Assembly: GCA_934249275.1 (NCBI GenBank)
Contig: CAKQKT010000001.1
Coordinates: 1-55,880 of the forward strand
DNA length: 55,880 nt
From: an uncultured Sutterella sp.
GTDB lineage: Bacteria; Pseudomonadota; Gammaproteobacteria; Burkholderiales; Burkholderiaceae_F
Reading direction: 5' to 3'
In this document: positions 17,400-27,363 of the stretch, piece by piece
Numbering within the stretch: the stretch's first letter is position 1
Layout: each line of letters begins with the position of its first letter
The notes under the pieces: generated by a model
Told to the model about the DNA's origin: nothing
The model's database searches: none
Seen by the model: only the letters and a program-made list of their open reading frames with translations
Position numbers and translations under genes: made by a program

Positions 17400-18332
17400 T
17401 TACGGGACCATTTCCTCAACTTCATCCTTCTTGACCGGGCGGACGAGGTCTTCACGCTTCACGCCAAGGTAAAGCGCAATGGCCGCAGCCACAAACACGG
17501 AGGAATAGACGCCGAGCAGAATACCGATCGTCAGAGCGAGCGAGAAATAATGCAGGGCGGGACCGCCGAAGAAGAACATCGAAAGCGTCATGCAAAGCGT
17601 CGACGTATGCGTGATCACGGTACGGGAGATCGTTGCCGTAATGGCCGAGTTGATGATTTCCATCGTATCTGCGCGACGCATCGTGCGGAAATGCTCGCGA
17701 ACACGGTCGAAAATAATCACCGATTCGTTCACGGAGTAGCCGAGAACGGCCAGCACGGCGGCGAGCACCGGAAGCGAGAACTCCCACTGCATCACCGAGA
17801 AGATGCCAAGCACGATGAAGATGTCGTGCAGGTTGGCGATGATGGCGGCAATCGAGAACTTCCATTCGAATCGGAAGGCAAGGTAGATCATGACGCCGAG
17901 GACAACGAGCGCAAGCGCCGTACCGCCGTCGCGGGCCAGCTCTTCGCCAACCTGCGGACCGACGTATTCGGTTCGGGTGAGTTCGGCATCGGGAGTCGTC
18001 TTGTGGATGACCTTCATGACTTCCTCAGCCACCTGGCCGGACGTATAGCCCTGCTTGGTCGGAACTCGAATCACGATGTCGGAAGCCGTGCCGAAAGTCT
18101 GAACGAGCACCTCATTCGAGACCTCCTTGAGCTCCTGACGAACCTGCTCGGTGTTGGCAGCGGACGGATAGCGGACTTCCATCTGGGTGCCGCCCGTGAA
18201 CTCGATCGAGAACGCGAGACCGTGCATGAAGATCCAGTAGACGGCAACGATGAAGCTGACCAGCGAGATCAGATTCAGCACATGCCTGTACTTCATGAAC
18301 GGGATCGTCTTGTGAATACGGAAAAATTCCAT
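17400..18332 (-). CDS. secF: Protein translocase subunit SecF
   Basis: Membrane component of the SecDF-YajC complex that uses the proton gradient to assist preprotein export. An N-terminal membrane helix precedes the periplasmic domain with FSIEFTGGTQMEVRYP. Five further helices include YSVNESVIIFDRVREHFR (RND-type D-R motif) and MTLSMFFFGGPALHYFSLAL. Length of 310 residues is standard. It follows secD by 15 bases. Confidence 0.96.
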   Translation of the reverse strand: MEFFRIHKTIPFMKYRHVLNLISLVSFIVAVYWIFMHGLAFSIEFTGGTQMEVRYPSAANTEQVRQELKEVSNEVLVQTFGTASDIVIRVPTKQGYTSGQVAEEVMKVIHKTTPDAELTRTEYVGPQVGEELARDGGTALALVVLGVMIYLAFRFEWKFSIAAIIANLHDIFIVLGIFSVMQWEFSLPVLAAVLAVLGYSVNESVIIFDRVREHFRTMRRADTMEIINSAITATISRTVITHTSTLCMTLSMFFFGGPALHYFSLALTIGILLGVYSSVFVAAAIALYLGVKREDLVRPVKKDEVEEMVP

Positions 18333-18347
18333 GATGTTATCCCCTCA

Positions 18348-20240
18348 TCAACGAGCAGTCTTCTCGGAGTCCGGACGCCAGATCTGACCGATGTGAACAG
18401 TCGTCAGCTTCTTCTGACGGCCATAGATCAGATTGATCATCGAACGGGAAACCACGACCGACGTGAAAATCGAGGTCATGATGCCAAGGCAGTGCACAAC
18501 GGCAAAGCCGCGGACAGGGCCGGAACCGAAGATCAGAAGCGCCAGACCGGCGATCAAGCTCGTGATGTTCGAGTCAAGAATCGTTGCAAAGGCACGGTCA
18601 TAACCTTCGCTGATGGCTGTCTGCGGCAATCGGCCGACACGAAGTTCTTCACGAATGCGCTCGTTGATAAGCACGTTCGAGTCAACGGCCATGCCGAGCG
18701 TAAGTGCAATAGCGGCAATGCCAGGCAGCGTCAGCGTAGCCTGAAGCATCGAGAGAAGCGCAATGAGAAGCATCACGTTGCAGACGAGCGAGGCGGCGCT
18801 CACAAGGCCGAACACCTGATAGTAAACAGCCATGAAGACTGCGATCACGATGAAGCCGTAAAGCGTGGACTTGAAGCCCGCGGTAATGTTGGCTTCGCCG
18901 AGCGACGGACCGATCAGACGTTCCTCAACAATTTCCATCGGAGCAGCCAGAGAACCGGCACGCAGCAGCAGAGCCGTATCGGTTGCCTCGACGGTCGTCA
19001 TGCGGCCCGAAATCTGAACGCGGCCGCCGCCAATTTCCTGACGAACGACAGGTGCCGTCACAACTTCGCCCTTGCCCTTTTCGAAAAGGATGATGGCGAT
19101 GCGCTTGCCGACGTTGTCACGAGTCACGTCCTGGAAGATGCGGGCTCCGCGGCTGTCAAGCTCGAGGTTGACGGTCGGCTCCTGAGTCTGGCTGTCAAAG
19201 CCGGGCTGAGCATCGTTCAGGTTTTCACCCGTGAGGATCACGCGGCGCTTGACGAGAAGAACATTGCCTTCACGGTCAAAGAACTTTTCATCGCCGAAGG
19301 GCACGTTGCCCTGGGCAAGCTGCGCGAGCGCTTCCGGAGAATCGTCAACGAGACGGACTTCAAGCGTAGCCGTACGGCCGAGAATGTCCTTGGCCTTGGC
19401 CGTATCCTGCACGCCGGGAAGCTGGACCACAATGCGGTCAGCACCCTGCTGGGCAATCACGGGTTCGGCAACGCCGAGTTCGTTGATACGGTTGTGCAGA
19501 GTCGAAATGTTCTGCTTCAGAGCATAGGACTGAACGTTCTGAACAGCCTTCTGAGAAAGCTCGGCGCGCAGGATGTAGGGCGCAGCAGAGGCTTCGGGAA
19601 GCGTGAGCACCAGATCGGGCTGCGTATTGCGCATCAGGTCATTGGCTCGAGCGCGTTCCTCTTCGGAAGCAAACGAAATTTCAACCACATTGCCCACGCG
19701 GTTCATGCCCGTGTGACGAATGCGCTTGTCGCGAAGCTGGGTGCGCAAGTCGGCAAGGGTCGCTTCGGCGCGCTTCGTAATGGCCGCACGCATGTCGACC
19801 TGGAGCAGGAAGTGCACGCCGCCGCGAAGGTCAAGGCCGAGATACATCGGCAGCGCACGGATCGAGAGCAGCCATTGCGGGGTATTGGGGGTGAGGTTCA
19901 AGGCAACCACATAGGAGGGATCCTCGCGATTCGGGTTGAGCGCCTTTTCAAGAACCTCGCGGGCCTTAAGCTGCTTTTCGGCCTCGGTAGGCTCGAAACG
20001 CACGCGCACGGTGTTCTGTTGAGCACCCTGCTCGAAGAAGATGCCGTTGGGATGCAGATCTGCATTGCGCAGCTGCTCCTCGACCGTCTTCAAGGTCTGC
20101 TCCGTCACCTTCACCGTCGCCTTGCCGGACGAGACCTGCACAGCAGGCGACTCGCCGTAGAAGTTCGGCAAAGTGTAGACCAGGCCGATAATCAGGGCGA
20201 CAACGATGACGATGTATTTCCAAAGAGGATAGCGGTTCAT
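18348..20240 (-). CDS. secD: Protein translocase subunit SecD
   Basis: Partner of SecF in the SecDF proton-driven export motor. It has the N-terminal helix, a large periplasmic region with LGLDLRGGVHFLLQVDM, and the C-terminal six-helix part with AIALTLGMAVDSNVLINERIRE in two overlapping conserved blocks. Length is 630 residues. The start has a GGAG ten bases upstream. Unusually, two hairpins with adjacent U-tracts separate it from yajC, so secDF may have its own promoter or depend on read-through. Confidence 0.96.
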   Translation of the reverse strand: MNRYPLWKYIVIVVALIIGLVYTLPNFYGESPAVQVSSGKATVKVTEQTLKTVEEQLRNADLHPNGIFFEQGAQQNTVRVRFEPTEAEKQLKAREVLEKALNPNREDPSYVVALNLTPNTPQWLLSIRALPMYLGLDLRGGVHFLLQVDMRAAITKRAEATLADLRTQLRDKRIRHTGMNRVGNVVEISFASEEERARANDLMRNTQPDLVLTLPEASAAPYILRAELSQKAVQNVQSYALKQNISTLHNRINELGVAEPVIAQQGADRIVVQLPGVQDTAKAKDILGRTATLEVRLVDDSPEALAQLAQGNVPFGDEKFFDREGNVLLVKRRVILTGENLNDAQPGFDSQTQEPTVNLELDSRGARIFQDVTRDNVGKRIAIILFEKGKGEVVTAPVVRQEIGGGRVQISGRMTTVEATDTALLLRAGSLAAPMEIVEERLIGPSLGEANITAGFKSTLYGFIVIAVFMAVYYQVFGLVSAASLVCNVMLLIALLSMLQATLTLPGIAAIALTLGMAVDSNVLINERIREELRVGRLPQTAISEGYDRAFATILDSNITSLIAGLALLIFGSGPVRGFAVVHCLGIMTSIFTSVVVSRSMINLIYGRQKKLTTVHIGQIWRPDSEKTAR

Positions 20241-20316
20241 CGCATGTTTACTCCGTTACGCCTTCGACCTGCGTCTCCGGCGCAACTGTTGTGAAAACCA
20301 CCGAGAAAAGTGGAGT

Positions 20317-20356
20317 TTAAAAAAGGGCTTAAGCCCGGGCATGCGTCCGGGCTTAA
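20317..20356 (-). terminator. Second hairpin with U-tract between yajC and secD
   Basis: Arms TTAAGCCCGG (20329-20338) and CCGGGCTTAA (20347-20356) form a 10-bp stem. On the minus strand it is followed by GCCC and then a TTTTTT tract. An alternative shorter palindrome GGGCTTAAGCCC ends directly at the T-tract. Confidence 0.55.
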
Positions 20357-20388
20357 AAAAGCGCCAAGAGCATTGGCTCTCAGCGCTT
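20355..20388 (-). terminator. Intrinsic terminator immediately after yajC
   Basis: On the minus strand a 12-bp stem (AGCGCTGAGAGC with GCTCTTGGCGCT, two G-U pairs, ATTG-type loop) is followed by TTTTTT. It lies about 33 bases past the yajC stop. Confidence 0.7.
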
Positions 20389-20420
20389 CGTGCACAGGAT
20401 TGCGTGCACGTCCATCAGGC

Positions 20421-20768
20421 TTAGAACTTCAGCGTGCCCTTCGGAAGGACAACGCTGACGGACGTACGCTGCATGCGGATCACGACGGGCTTGCCGTCGA
20501 CATCAGCAATCTGAAGACCAATCGTCTGTTCGTCGACGGAATCAACGCGGCCGGAAATACCGCCGAGCGTCGTCACTTCGTCGCCGCGCGTCAGGGCGGC
20601 GCACATCTGCATGTGTTCCTTCTGGCGCTTCTGCTGCGGACGGATCATGAAGAACCAGAACACGGCAAAGATGAGGACAAGGGGAACGACCTGCATGAGG
20701 AAGCCTTCCATGCCGCCAACCTGAGCGGCAGCCTCGCCGGCAGCCATGGCATCACTAACAAAAAACAT
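20421..20768 (-). CDS. yajC: Preprotein translocase subunit YajC
   Basis: Small inner-membrane subunit associated with SecDF. A single membrane helix (about 27-46, LMQVVPLVLIFAVFWFFMI) runs into the family signature RPQQKRQKEH. The cytosolic part has LTRGDEVTTLGGISGRVDSV. Length is 115 residues. It follows tgt in the conserved queA-tgt-yajC-secDF order, with 124 bases between tgt and yajC. Confidence 0.95.
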   Translation of the reverse strand: MFFVSDAMAAGEAAAQVGGMEGFLMQVVPLVLIFAVFWFFMIRPQQKRQKEHMQMCAALTRGDEVTTLGGISGRVDSVDEQTIGLQIADVDGKPVVIRMQRTSVSVVLPKGTLKF

Positions 20769-20892
20769 TTGAACTCCAGTGATTCAAGAATGTATGAAAT
20801 CGATCCCTCCGGTCGAAACCGATCCGTCCGGAGGGCAATTGGAACATTATAAGGATCTTGTCCTGCTTCCGACTAAGAAAGCGGGGGAGGAT

Positions 20893-22053
<1,161 letters not shown>

Positions 22054-22073
22054 CTAGTCCTGCAAACCGGGCA

Positions 22074-23120
22074 TCAGTCGGCAAGACGGGCATTTTCGAT
22101 GAAGCATGCATCGCCGTAGCTGAAGAAGCGGTACTTCTCCTCGACGGCATGGCGATAGGCTTCCAGAATGCGCTCGCGGCCGACCAGAGCGGAAACCAGC
22201 ATGACGAGCGTCGACTTCGGAAGATGGAAGTTCGTGATCAGCGCATCGACGATGCGGAAGCGATAGCCGGGCATGATGAAAAGCGAGGTGTCGCGTGCAC
22301 CGGCAACGACGTGGCCGACGGCGTCGGCAGCGCTTTCGAGCGTGCGAAGCGACGTCGTTCCGACGGCAACCACGCGGCGGCCGTCAGCCTTGGCGCGATT
22401 GATGCGCTCCGCCACATCCTCGGGCATGTTGAACCATTCCGAATGCATGTGATGTTCGGAAAGATTCTCAACACGCACAGGCTGGAAAGTGCCCGCGCCC
22501 ACGTGCAGCGTGACGTATTCAATGTCCACGCCCTTCGCTGCGAGGCGGCCGAGCAGTTCATCGGTAAAGTGAAGCCCTGCCGTCGGAGCCGCAACAGCCC
22601 CCGGATAGCGGGCATAAACCGTCTGATACCGGCTTTCGTCGGACTTCTGGGCGGCGTGCGTGATGTACGGAGGAAGAGGAACGCGGCCAAAGGCTTCCAG
22701 AACATCAAGGACGGGATGCTCGAACTCAAGTTCAAAGAACTGTCCCTGGCGCCCCGTCACCATGACGGGCTCTTCTCGGCCGTCGGCCTCAAAATAAAGG
22801 ACGGTGCCGGGCTTCGGAGACTTGCTTGCGCGGACCATGGAGATGGCGGTGCGCTCGCCCGTGACGCGCTCAATGAGCGCCTCAACGTTGCCGCCGGTGG
22901 CCTTGCGGCCGAGAAGACGGGCCTTGATGACCTTGGTATTGTTGGCGACGAGCAGGTCGCCTTCATGAAGGAATCCCTCGATGTCCGTAAACGTGCCGTC
23001 TTCAATCACATACTTTGTGACGTGCAGAAGGCGAGAAGCCGTACGATTGACGAGGGGATACTGAGCGATGAGCTCCGGCGGGAGCTCAAAATCAAAATCG
23101 GATAAGTGCTGTTCTTGCAT
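22074..23120 (-). CDS. queA: S-adenosylmethionine:tRNA ribosyltransferase-isomerase QueA
   Basis: Converts preQ1 in tRNA to epoxyqueuosine using the ribosyl group of AdoMet. Family blocks include [15 protein letters not shown], the [25 protein letters not shown] region in overlapping parts, [12 protein letters not shown] and [11 protein letters not shown]. Length is 348 residues. It heads the queA-tgt cluster. A TAGAAT -10-like box lies about 35 bases before the start. Confidence 0.97.
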   Translation of the reverse strand: MQEQHLSDFDFELPPELIAQYPLVNRTASRLLHVTKYVIEDGTFTDIEGFLHEGDLLVANNTKVIKARLLGRKATGGNVEALIERVTGERTAISMVRASKSPKPGTVLYFEADGREEPVMVTGRQGQFFELEFEHPVLDVLEAFGRVPLPPYITHAAQKSDESRYQTVYARYPGAVAAPTAGLHFTDELLGRLAAKGVDIEYVTLHVGAGTFQPVRVENLSEHHMHSEWFNMPEDVAERINRAKADGRRVVAVGTTSLRTLESAADAVGHVVAGARDTSLFIMPGYRFRIVDALITNFHLPKSTLVMLVSALVGRERILEAYRHAVEEKYRFFSYGDACFIENARLAD

Positions 23121-23154
23121 GGCTTGACAGGCCAGTGTTTTTTAGAAAAGCGGC

Positions 23155-23160
23155 ATTCTA
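23155..23160 (-). promoter_or_regulatory. Candidate -10 box for queA-tgt
   Basis: TAGAAT on the minus strand, about 35 bases before the queA ATG. The -35 region is poor (GAGACA at 17 bases). Confidence 0.35.
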
Positions 23161-23234
23161 CCCGCTTTGGCCCCTCCTGTCTCGACAAAGCCTGCGGACT
23201 TTGCACCTCGTTTCGAAACTTTCCGCCGGCATGC

Positions 23235-24575
23235 TCACTCGCCCGCGAGCATCAGATCGGGAATCAGAATGCTGCCCGAACGTCGAACGCCGCTGTCATA
23301 TTCGTCCGCCCCAACCGATTCAATTCCTTCCCTCATCGCAAGAATATTGGAAGCAATCGTCACGCCCTCAACCGGCGCGACAATCCGGCCGCTCTCAACC
23401 CAGAACCCCGAGGCGCCTCTGGAATAGTCGCCGGACACCGCATTGAGGCCCTGTCCGATCAGCTCTGTCACCAGCAGTCCCGTGCCGAGACGCTCGATCA
23501 TCGCCTCTCTCGTATATTCCGGGCGCGTTTCAGTGCTCGAGAGCTTCAGGTTGTATGCTCCGCCAAGATTGCCCGTCGTCCGCATGCCGAGCTTGCGGGC
23601 GGAGTAGCTTGAAAGGAACAGTCCCTCAAGCCTTCCATCCTCGACAATCATTCGCCTGCGGCCTGCACATCCCTCGTCATCAAAAACACCCGAGCCAAGC
23701 GCTCCGGCAAGATACGGATTTTCCTCAACAGAAATATGTGAAGGAAGGATCCGCTGGCCAATGCGTCCCTCCAGGCAGCTTGCATGTCTGAACCAGGCGC
23801 GTCCGCTCAAAAGCTCCTCAAGGATGTCGAGAAGTCCCGAAGCCACCGGCGCATCAAAGAGCACGCGGGCGCGACGGCTTGATAGCGGCCTTGCACCCAG
23901 TCGAGCCACCGTCCGTTCAGCGGCCAGTTTTCCGAGCACCGAAGGATCAAGCAGATCACGAACAGAACGGCCCTGCGTCCACCAGCCATCCCGCTGCATG
24001 CCGTTATCGTCCTCGGCAATGGGCGCCGCATCCATGTCATGCCTTGAATATCTGTAGCCGTCACAAAAACCGAGAGAATTGGCCAGCGTGAATTCACCCG
24101 ATGAAGTCGAAAAATTCGTTCCGTCCGAATTAACGATGCGCTCGTCAGTCTCAAAAACAGCCTCTTCGACCTCCGACGCCAGCCTGACCGCTTCCTCGAC
24201 ACCTCCTTCAAACGGATGCCACAGCGACAGATCACGCATGTTGGTCTGCAGATCCTCCGGCTCAGGAAGTCCTGCCGCCGGATCCTCGGCGGAAACTCGG
24301 GCAATATCGACAGCCGCCCTGACGGCGGCGTCAAGCGAGTGCTCGGAAAAGTCGGATGTGCTTGCGCACCCCTTGCGGCTGCCGATCCAAACGCTCAGCG
24401 TCAGCACGCGCTCTTCGGTATGTTCGACTGCGTCAACCTCGCCCATGCGAACCGTCACGCTAAGTCCCTTGTCATGGCTCACCTCGGCGCTCGCACAGTC
24501 TGCGCCCAGCGCCTTCGAGCGCTCCACCGTCCATTGGGCTAGCTCCTGCGTGCTCATTCCACCAGCTTCAGCCAT
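23235..24575 (-). CDS. pmbA: Metalloprotease-like PmbA (TldE)
   Basis: Subunit of the TldD-TldE (PmbA) protease, which matures some peptides and degrades CcdA in E. coli. The N-terminal domain and the DGLSVTVRMG-like segment (DKGLSVTVRMGEVDAVEH) are present. The C-terminal half has ASCLEGRIGQRI, FDDEGCAGRRR and GLNAVSGDYSRGASGFWVE in overlapping blocks, all typical. PmbA itself lacks the HExxxH of TldD, as here. An AGGAG lies eight bases before the ATG at 24575, deciding the start (446 residues). tldD is not in the window. Divergent from darP. Confidence 0.94.
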   Translation of the reverse strand: MAEAGGMSTQELAQWTVERSKALGADCASAEVSHDKGLSVTVRMGEVDAVEHTEERVLTLSVWIGSRKGCASTSDFSEHSLDAAVRAAVDIARVSAEDPAAGLPEPEDLQTNMRDLSLWHPFEGGVEEAVRLASEVEEAVFETDERIVNSDGTNFSTSSGEFTLANSLGFCDGYRYSRHDMDAAPIAEDDNGMQRDGWWTQGRSVRDLLDPSVLGKLAAERTVARLGARPLSSRRARVLFDAPVASGLLDILEELLSGRAWFRHASCLEGRIGQRILPSHISVEENPYLAGALGSGVFDDEGCAGRRRMIVEDGRLEGLFLSSYSARKLGMRTTGNLGGAYNLKLSSTETRPEYTREAMIERLGTGLLVTELIGQGLNAVSGDYSRGASGFWVESGRIVAPVEGVTIASNILAMREGIESVGADEYDSGVRRSGSILIPDLMLAGE

Positions 24576-24682
24576 TTTACTTCTCCTTCATCCGCCTTCT
24601 CCGAACCCCGGACACCCGACGCTCGGCACGCGATCCCGCTATCATAAGGGTTTTGATGACTTTTTAAAGCGAGAGCTTTGCC

Positions 24683-25243
24683 ATGCGCCAGGAACAAACC
24701 TACGAAGACGACGTTGACGAAAACGGCTACCGCGGCCCCTCCAAATCCCAGCTCAAGCGCGAGCAGAATGCGCTGCAGGATCTCGGCCGCGAGATGACGA
24801 AACTCGGCGACGAACAGCTCAAGCGCATCGGTCTTCCCGAAGACGTGCTCACGGAAATCATTGAGTTCCGCCGCATGAAGAGCTTCGGCGCACAGCGCCG
24901 CCAGCTCCAGCTCATCGGCAAGAAGATGCGCGACATGGATCCCGCCGCCGTCCGCGAGGCAATTGACCGCGTTACCGGCGAATCCCGCGCCGCCGTTGCA
25001 CTTCTGCATCGTTGCGAATCGCTGCGCGACCAGATGATCGCCGGCGACGAAGCGCTCACCAAATTCATCGGCGAACATCCCGAAGCCGACATTCCCCGCC
25101 TTCGCACGCTTGTTCGCGCCGCCCGCAAGGAACGCGACATGCAGAAGCCGCCCAAGAGCGCCCGCGAACTCTACCGCTATCTTCACGATCTGCTCGAAGA
25201 GCCGATCAGCCTCTTCGCCGAAGACGACGAGGACGAAGAATAA
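24683..25243 (+). CDS. darP: Ribosome-associated protein DarP (YjgA, DUF615)
   Basis: Associates with 50S assembly intermediates and supports late subunit maturation in E. coli. Family blocks GPSKSQLKREQNALQDLG, FRRMKSFGAQRRQLQLIG and LYRYLHDLLEE are present. Length is 186 residues with an acidic tail (EDDEDEE). The divergent pmbA partner and downstream mog are the standard betaproteobacterial order. Confidence 0.93.
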   Translation: MRQEQTYEDDVDENGYRGPSKSQLKREQNALQDLGREMTKLGDEQLKRIGLPEDVLTEIIEFRRMKSFGAQRRQLQLIGKKMRDMDPAAVREAIDRVTGESRAAVALLHRCESLRDQMIAGDEALTKFIGEHPEADIPRLRTLVRAARKERDMQKPPKSARELYRYLHDLLEEPISLFAEDDEDEE

Positions 25244-25267
25244 CCAATCGGCCAGAGGACGATTTGA

Positions 25268-26626
25268 ATGAAGCCGCCCCGCAAAAGTGAAAACGAACTG
25301 ATTCTTGGCCTCGTGTCCGTGTCCGACCGGGCCAGTCACGGCGTCTATGACGACCGCGGCATTCCCGAACTTGAAGCCTGGTGCAAAAAAGCCATCACCA
25401 ACCCGATGGCCGTGCACAAGCGACTGATTCCGGACGAACGCTTTGAGATCGAAAAGACTCTGCGCGAACTCGTCGACATCATCGGTTGCGACCTCATTCT
25501 CACGACTGGCGGCACTGGTCCCTCGCGCCGCGACGTGACCCCAGAAGCCACGCTCGCCGTCGGCACTCGCGAAATGCCCGGCTTCGGCGAGCAGATGCGC
25601 GCGATTTCAGGGCACTTCGTTCCTACCGCCATTCTCTCGCGTCAGACGGCCGTGCTTCGAGAAACGCCCGACCACGCAGCGCTCATCATCAATCTGCCCG
25701 GTCAGCCCAAGGCCATTGCCGAAACTCTTGAAGGTCTCAAGGACGAAAGCGGCAAATCCGTCGTCAACGGCATCTTTGCCGCCGTGCCCTATTGCATCGA
25801 CTTGATCGGCGGCCCCTATGTCGAAACCCGCGAGGAAGTCGTCAAGGCCTTCCGCCCGAAGAGCGCTCAACGCTCGAAGAAGGCTGAGGAAAAGCCCGAC
25901 GCCCCCGCCAAGCCGGCTCAGCCCGCCAAACCGGCCGCTCCCGCCGTCACGCCCTTCGATCCGAAGGATATTCTGATGGTTTCTCCGCGCCGAGCACAAA
26001 GCGCGCCCGAAGCCGCCGTCATCTGGCTTCACGGCATGGGCGTCGACAACAACGACTTTGCCGCCTTTCCGGACGAAATCCTCGACTTTGGCGGCCCCGT
26101 CTGCCGCTTCATTCTGCCCAACGCCCCCATTCGCGAAATTTCAGCCCATCCGGGCTATCCGCTGCGCGCATGGTATGACGTGCGCTCCGACAAGATTGAC
26201 GACAACGAGGATCGTGCCGGCATCCGCGAAACTGCAGCCCGAATCAGCCTTCTCATCAAGGATGTTGAAAAGGCCGGCATTCCCCGCAGCCGCATCTTCC
26301 TCGGCGGCTTTTCACAAGGTGCAGCCGCCGCACTCTATGCCGGCCTTCGAGAAGAAGAGCCCGTTGCCGGCATCGCTGCGCTTTCCGGCTACCTGCCTCT
26401 GGCAGGATCGCTCTTTTCCGAAATCACGCCTGCAGGCCGCAAGACTCCCGTCTTCATGACTCACGGTCTTTTTGACTCGGTCATCTCGCCCTTGACCGCC
26501 AAACGAAGCGCTCAGGTTATTCAGGAACTCAATCCCGCCTTCCGCTGGCAGCCTTTCGACATGGATCACGAGATCTGCCGAGAAAAACTCGCCTCGCTGG
26601 CGCAATTCTTCCGTCGTTACCTCTGA
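25268..26626 (+). CDS. Fusion of molybdopterin adenylyltransferase (Mog) and alpha/beta hydrolase
   Basis: One 452-residue frame encodes two domains. Residues 10-195 are a full MogA/MoaB-type molybdopterin adenylyltransferase: TTGGTGPSRRDVTPEATLAV (79-98), FVPTAILSRQ, INLPGQPKAI and GIFAAVPYCIDLIGGPYVET. This activates molybdopterin for metal insertion. An Ala/Pro/Lys-rich linker (about 203-232) leads to a phospholipase/carboxylesterase-type hydrolase with VIWLHGMG, nucleophile GFSQG (Ser349), Asp403 and His434, a complete triad. I know these as separate proteins; a fusion is unusual to me. The Mog position after pmbA/darP is conserved. The hydrolase substrate is unknown. Confidence 0.9.
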   Translation: MKPPRKSENELILGLVSVSDRASHGVYDDRGIPELEAWCKKAITNPMAVHKRLIPDERFEIEKTLRELVDIIGCDLILTTGGTGPSRRDVTPEATLAVGTREMPGFGEQMRAISGHFVPTAILSRQTAVLRETPDHAALIINLPGQPKAIAETLEGLKDESGKSVVNGIFAAVPYCIDLIGGPYVETREEVVKAFRPKSAQRSKKAEEKPDAPAKPAQPAKPAAPAVTPFDPKDILMVSPRRAQSAPEAAVIWLHGMGVDNNDFAAFPDEILDFGGPVCRFILPNAPIREISAHPGYPLRAWYDVRSDKIDDNEDRAGIRETAARISLLIKDVEKAGIPRSRIFLGGFSQGAAAALYAGLREEEPVAGIAALSGYLPLAGSLFSEITPAGRKTPVFMTHGLFDSVISPLTAKRSAQVIQELNPAFRWQPFDMDHEICREKLASLAQFFRRYL

Positions 26627-26648
26627 TTCTCCAAAACTTGATCATCAA

Positions 26649-26686
26649 AGGGCCGGCACGGTTTCCCGCGCCGGCCCTCATGTTTT
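26649..26686 (+). terminator. Intrinsic terminator after the Mog-hydrolase gene
   Basis: A 9-bp stem AGGGCCGGC / GCCGGCCCT (26649-26657 with 26670-26678) is followed by CATGTTTTT. Confidence 0.85.
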
Positions 26687-26696
26687 TCGGTTCAGC

Positions 26697-26735
26697 CAAA
26701 AAGAAAAGGCCGGTGCACAAACTGCATCGACCTTT
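26697..26735 (-). terminator. Intrinsic terminator after tRNA-Leu
   Basis: On the minus strand AAAGGTCG pairs with CGGCCTTT (one G-U), with extra inner pairing, and is followed by TTCTTTTT. Confidence 0.75.
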
Positions 26736-26744
26736 GCTTTTTGA

Positions 26745-26829
26745 TGGTCCCCAGAGAGAGACTCGAACTCTCATGGTTATTCACCGGCGGATTTTGAATC
26801 CGCTGCGTCTACCATTCCGCCATCCGGGG
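26745..26829 (-). tRNA. tRNA-Leu (anticodon CAA)
   Basis: 85-base class II tRNA on the minus strand. The acceptor CCCCGGA pairs with TCTGGGG. The D-arm begins GGCGGAATGGTAGACGC. Anticodon stem GCGGA/TCCGC encloses TTCAAAA, anticodon CAA reading UUG. A variable arm (CGGTGAATAACC) and T-loop GTTCGAGTC follow. CCA is encoded (26745-26747). Confidence 0.96.
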
Positions 26830-26853
26830 AATCCTTTCAAATTAGGAAGGGCA

Positions 26854-27363
26854 TTATGCCATACTTTCCGATTCGAGTGGGCGAATCATTTGATCCGGAT
26901 GAGCATTTCTCACATCAACGATGGCTTTCCCCACCGTCCGTCCGTCGGCAAGGCGCCAATCAGGCAGCAAATCGGCTATCGGCACCAAAACAAAAAGACG
27001 TTCATGCATGCGCGGATGAGGAAGCGTCAGCACAGGATCGTCGGAGACAACGCCCTCATAAGCAATCAGATCCAAATCGAGCGTTCTCGGCGCATTGACA
27101 ATGCCTGCTGGCCGCACGCGGCCATGTGCATTCTCAATGGCCTGACAGACGCACAGCAATGCAAGCGGTTCAAGCGAAGTCTCCACGCGCACGACGGCAT
27201 TGACATAATCAGGCCCCGTCGATTCGACCGGGCTCGTCGTATACAAGCGGCTTGCGCCGAGAACCTTCACACCGTCGGCCTTCTCCAGCGCCTTGACTGC
27301 CAGCCGAAGAGTCTCGGCCGGTTGTCCGAGATTGGCGCCAAGGGCGATAAGCGCCTCAGGCAT
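26854..27363 (-). CDS. folK: 2-amino-4-hydroxy-6-hydroxymethyldihydropteridine pyrophosphokinase
   Basis: Transfers pyrophosphate from ATP to hydroxymethyldihydropterin in folate synthesis. The start MPEALIALGANLGQPAETL gives 169 residues; another ATG is one codon earlier. The active-site signature RTLDLDL, preceded by HGRVRPAG, is clear, as is LPHPRMHERLFVL. It overlaps the end of pcnB by a few bases, indicating translational coupling, the common arrangement in proteobacteria. Confidence 0.95.
   Translation of the reverse strand: MPEALIALGANLGQPAETLRLAVKALEKADGVKVLGASRLYTTSPVESTGPDYVNAVVRVETSLEPLALLCVCQAIENAHGRVRPAGIVNAPRTLDLDLIAYEGVVSDDPVLTLPHPRMHERLFVLVPIADLLPDWRLADGRTVGKAIVDVRNAHPDQMIRPLESESMA

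Noticed and set aside
17550..20294. A 914-residue open frame on the plus strand opposite secF and secD
   Set aside because: It mirrors the codon bias of secDF, is rich in His/Arg/Asp/Glu without any domain, and crosses the real secF-secD junction. It is a shadow frame.
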